This document shows, piece after piece, positions 22,766-22,782 of a stretch of DNA of 22,782 nucleotides (position 1 is its first letter; each line of letters begins with the position of its first letter). The translations under genes were made by a program, and so were the position numbers. Source of the stretch: a virus; the IMG/VR virus record IMGVR_UViG_3300048011_000004, positions 1-22,782 of that record, one strand, 5' to 3'. The notes beneath the pieces are model-generated. The model was given only the letters and a program-made list of their open reading frames with translations. It did not search any database and was not told the DNA's origin.

Positions 22766-22782
22766 CAATGTATTACTATCTC

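Noticed and set aside
22766-22768. TTG as start of the MazG-like gene
   Set aside because: The adjacent ATG at 22765 is the stronger start in the same frame, and the family domain begins well after it.

Overview
The window is part of a tailed dsDNA phage genome, or a close prophage or metagenomic relative. It has a siphovirus-type morphogenesis layout: one capsid gene, neck genes, a tail tube gene, a tail chaperone pair made by frameshift, a tape measure gene and a J-like tip protein. No sheath or contractile baseplate gene is seen. Several features point to an alphaproteobacterial, probably marine, host. These are a 3-TM holin resembling the gene transfer agent (GTA) holin family, a tape measure C-terminus of a kind common in phages of that class, tail-fibre modules typical of marine phages, a monomeric class II ribonucleotide reductase, and a phage copy of DUF1127, a small-protein family abundant in Alphaproteobacteria. 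Base composition looks like low-to-mid 40s % GC by eye. The host assignment is inference.

Layout of the plus strand, 1-19.05 kb (late genes): the end of an upstream gene, the major capsid protein, a small unknown protein, four neck genes (adaptor, stopper, HK97 gp10-like protein, tail terminator) and the tail tube. Next comes a lambda G/GT-type chaperone pair with a -1 slippery site at 4545-4551, the tape measure protein and a distal-tail candidate. A 967-aa glycan-binding fibre and two accessory proteins follow, then a hub-like protein, a GNAT acetyltransferase, a J-like tip protein, two further fibre or adhesin genes (one very glycine-rich) and an unknown. The lysis region holds an M15-type peptidase, three single- or double-TM small proteins, a proline-rich protein and a 3-TM holin. 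Genes are packed with TAATG, ATGA or 8-nt overlaps, which suggests translational coupling.

A strong intrinsic terminator at 19051-19083 separates this from a convergent minus-strand cassette that enters from the right edge. Read in its own direction the cassette is: MazG-like pyrophosphohydrolase, a 29-aa membrane microprotein, DUF1127, class II RNR, putative PD-(D/E)XK nuclease, a 62-aa protein, DUF3310, and a 57-aa membrane protein. It combines nucleotide supply (RNR, MazG, nuclease for host DNA salvage) with small proteins that may act on the host. The two smallest genes (29 and 57 aa) were found by reading overlaps and are easily missed.

The most notable observations are: the coupled MazG-microprotein-DUF1127-RNR cassette; a complete frameshift signal in the chaperone gene with a Shine-Dalgarno-like stimulator 10 nt upstream; structured non-coding elements after both the capsid and the tail-tube genes, one able to sequester the next ribosome binding site and the other able to form a pseudoknot; a GNAT gene embedded in the tail-tip operon; and an 18-nt direct repeat in the lysis region. 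No terminase, portal, integrase, tRNA or CRISPR array was seen in the window.
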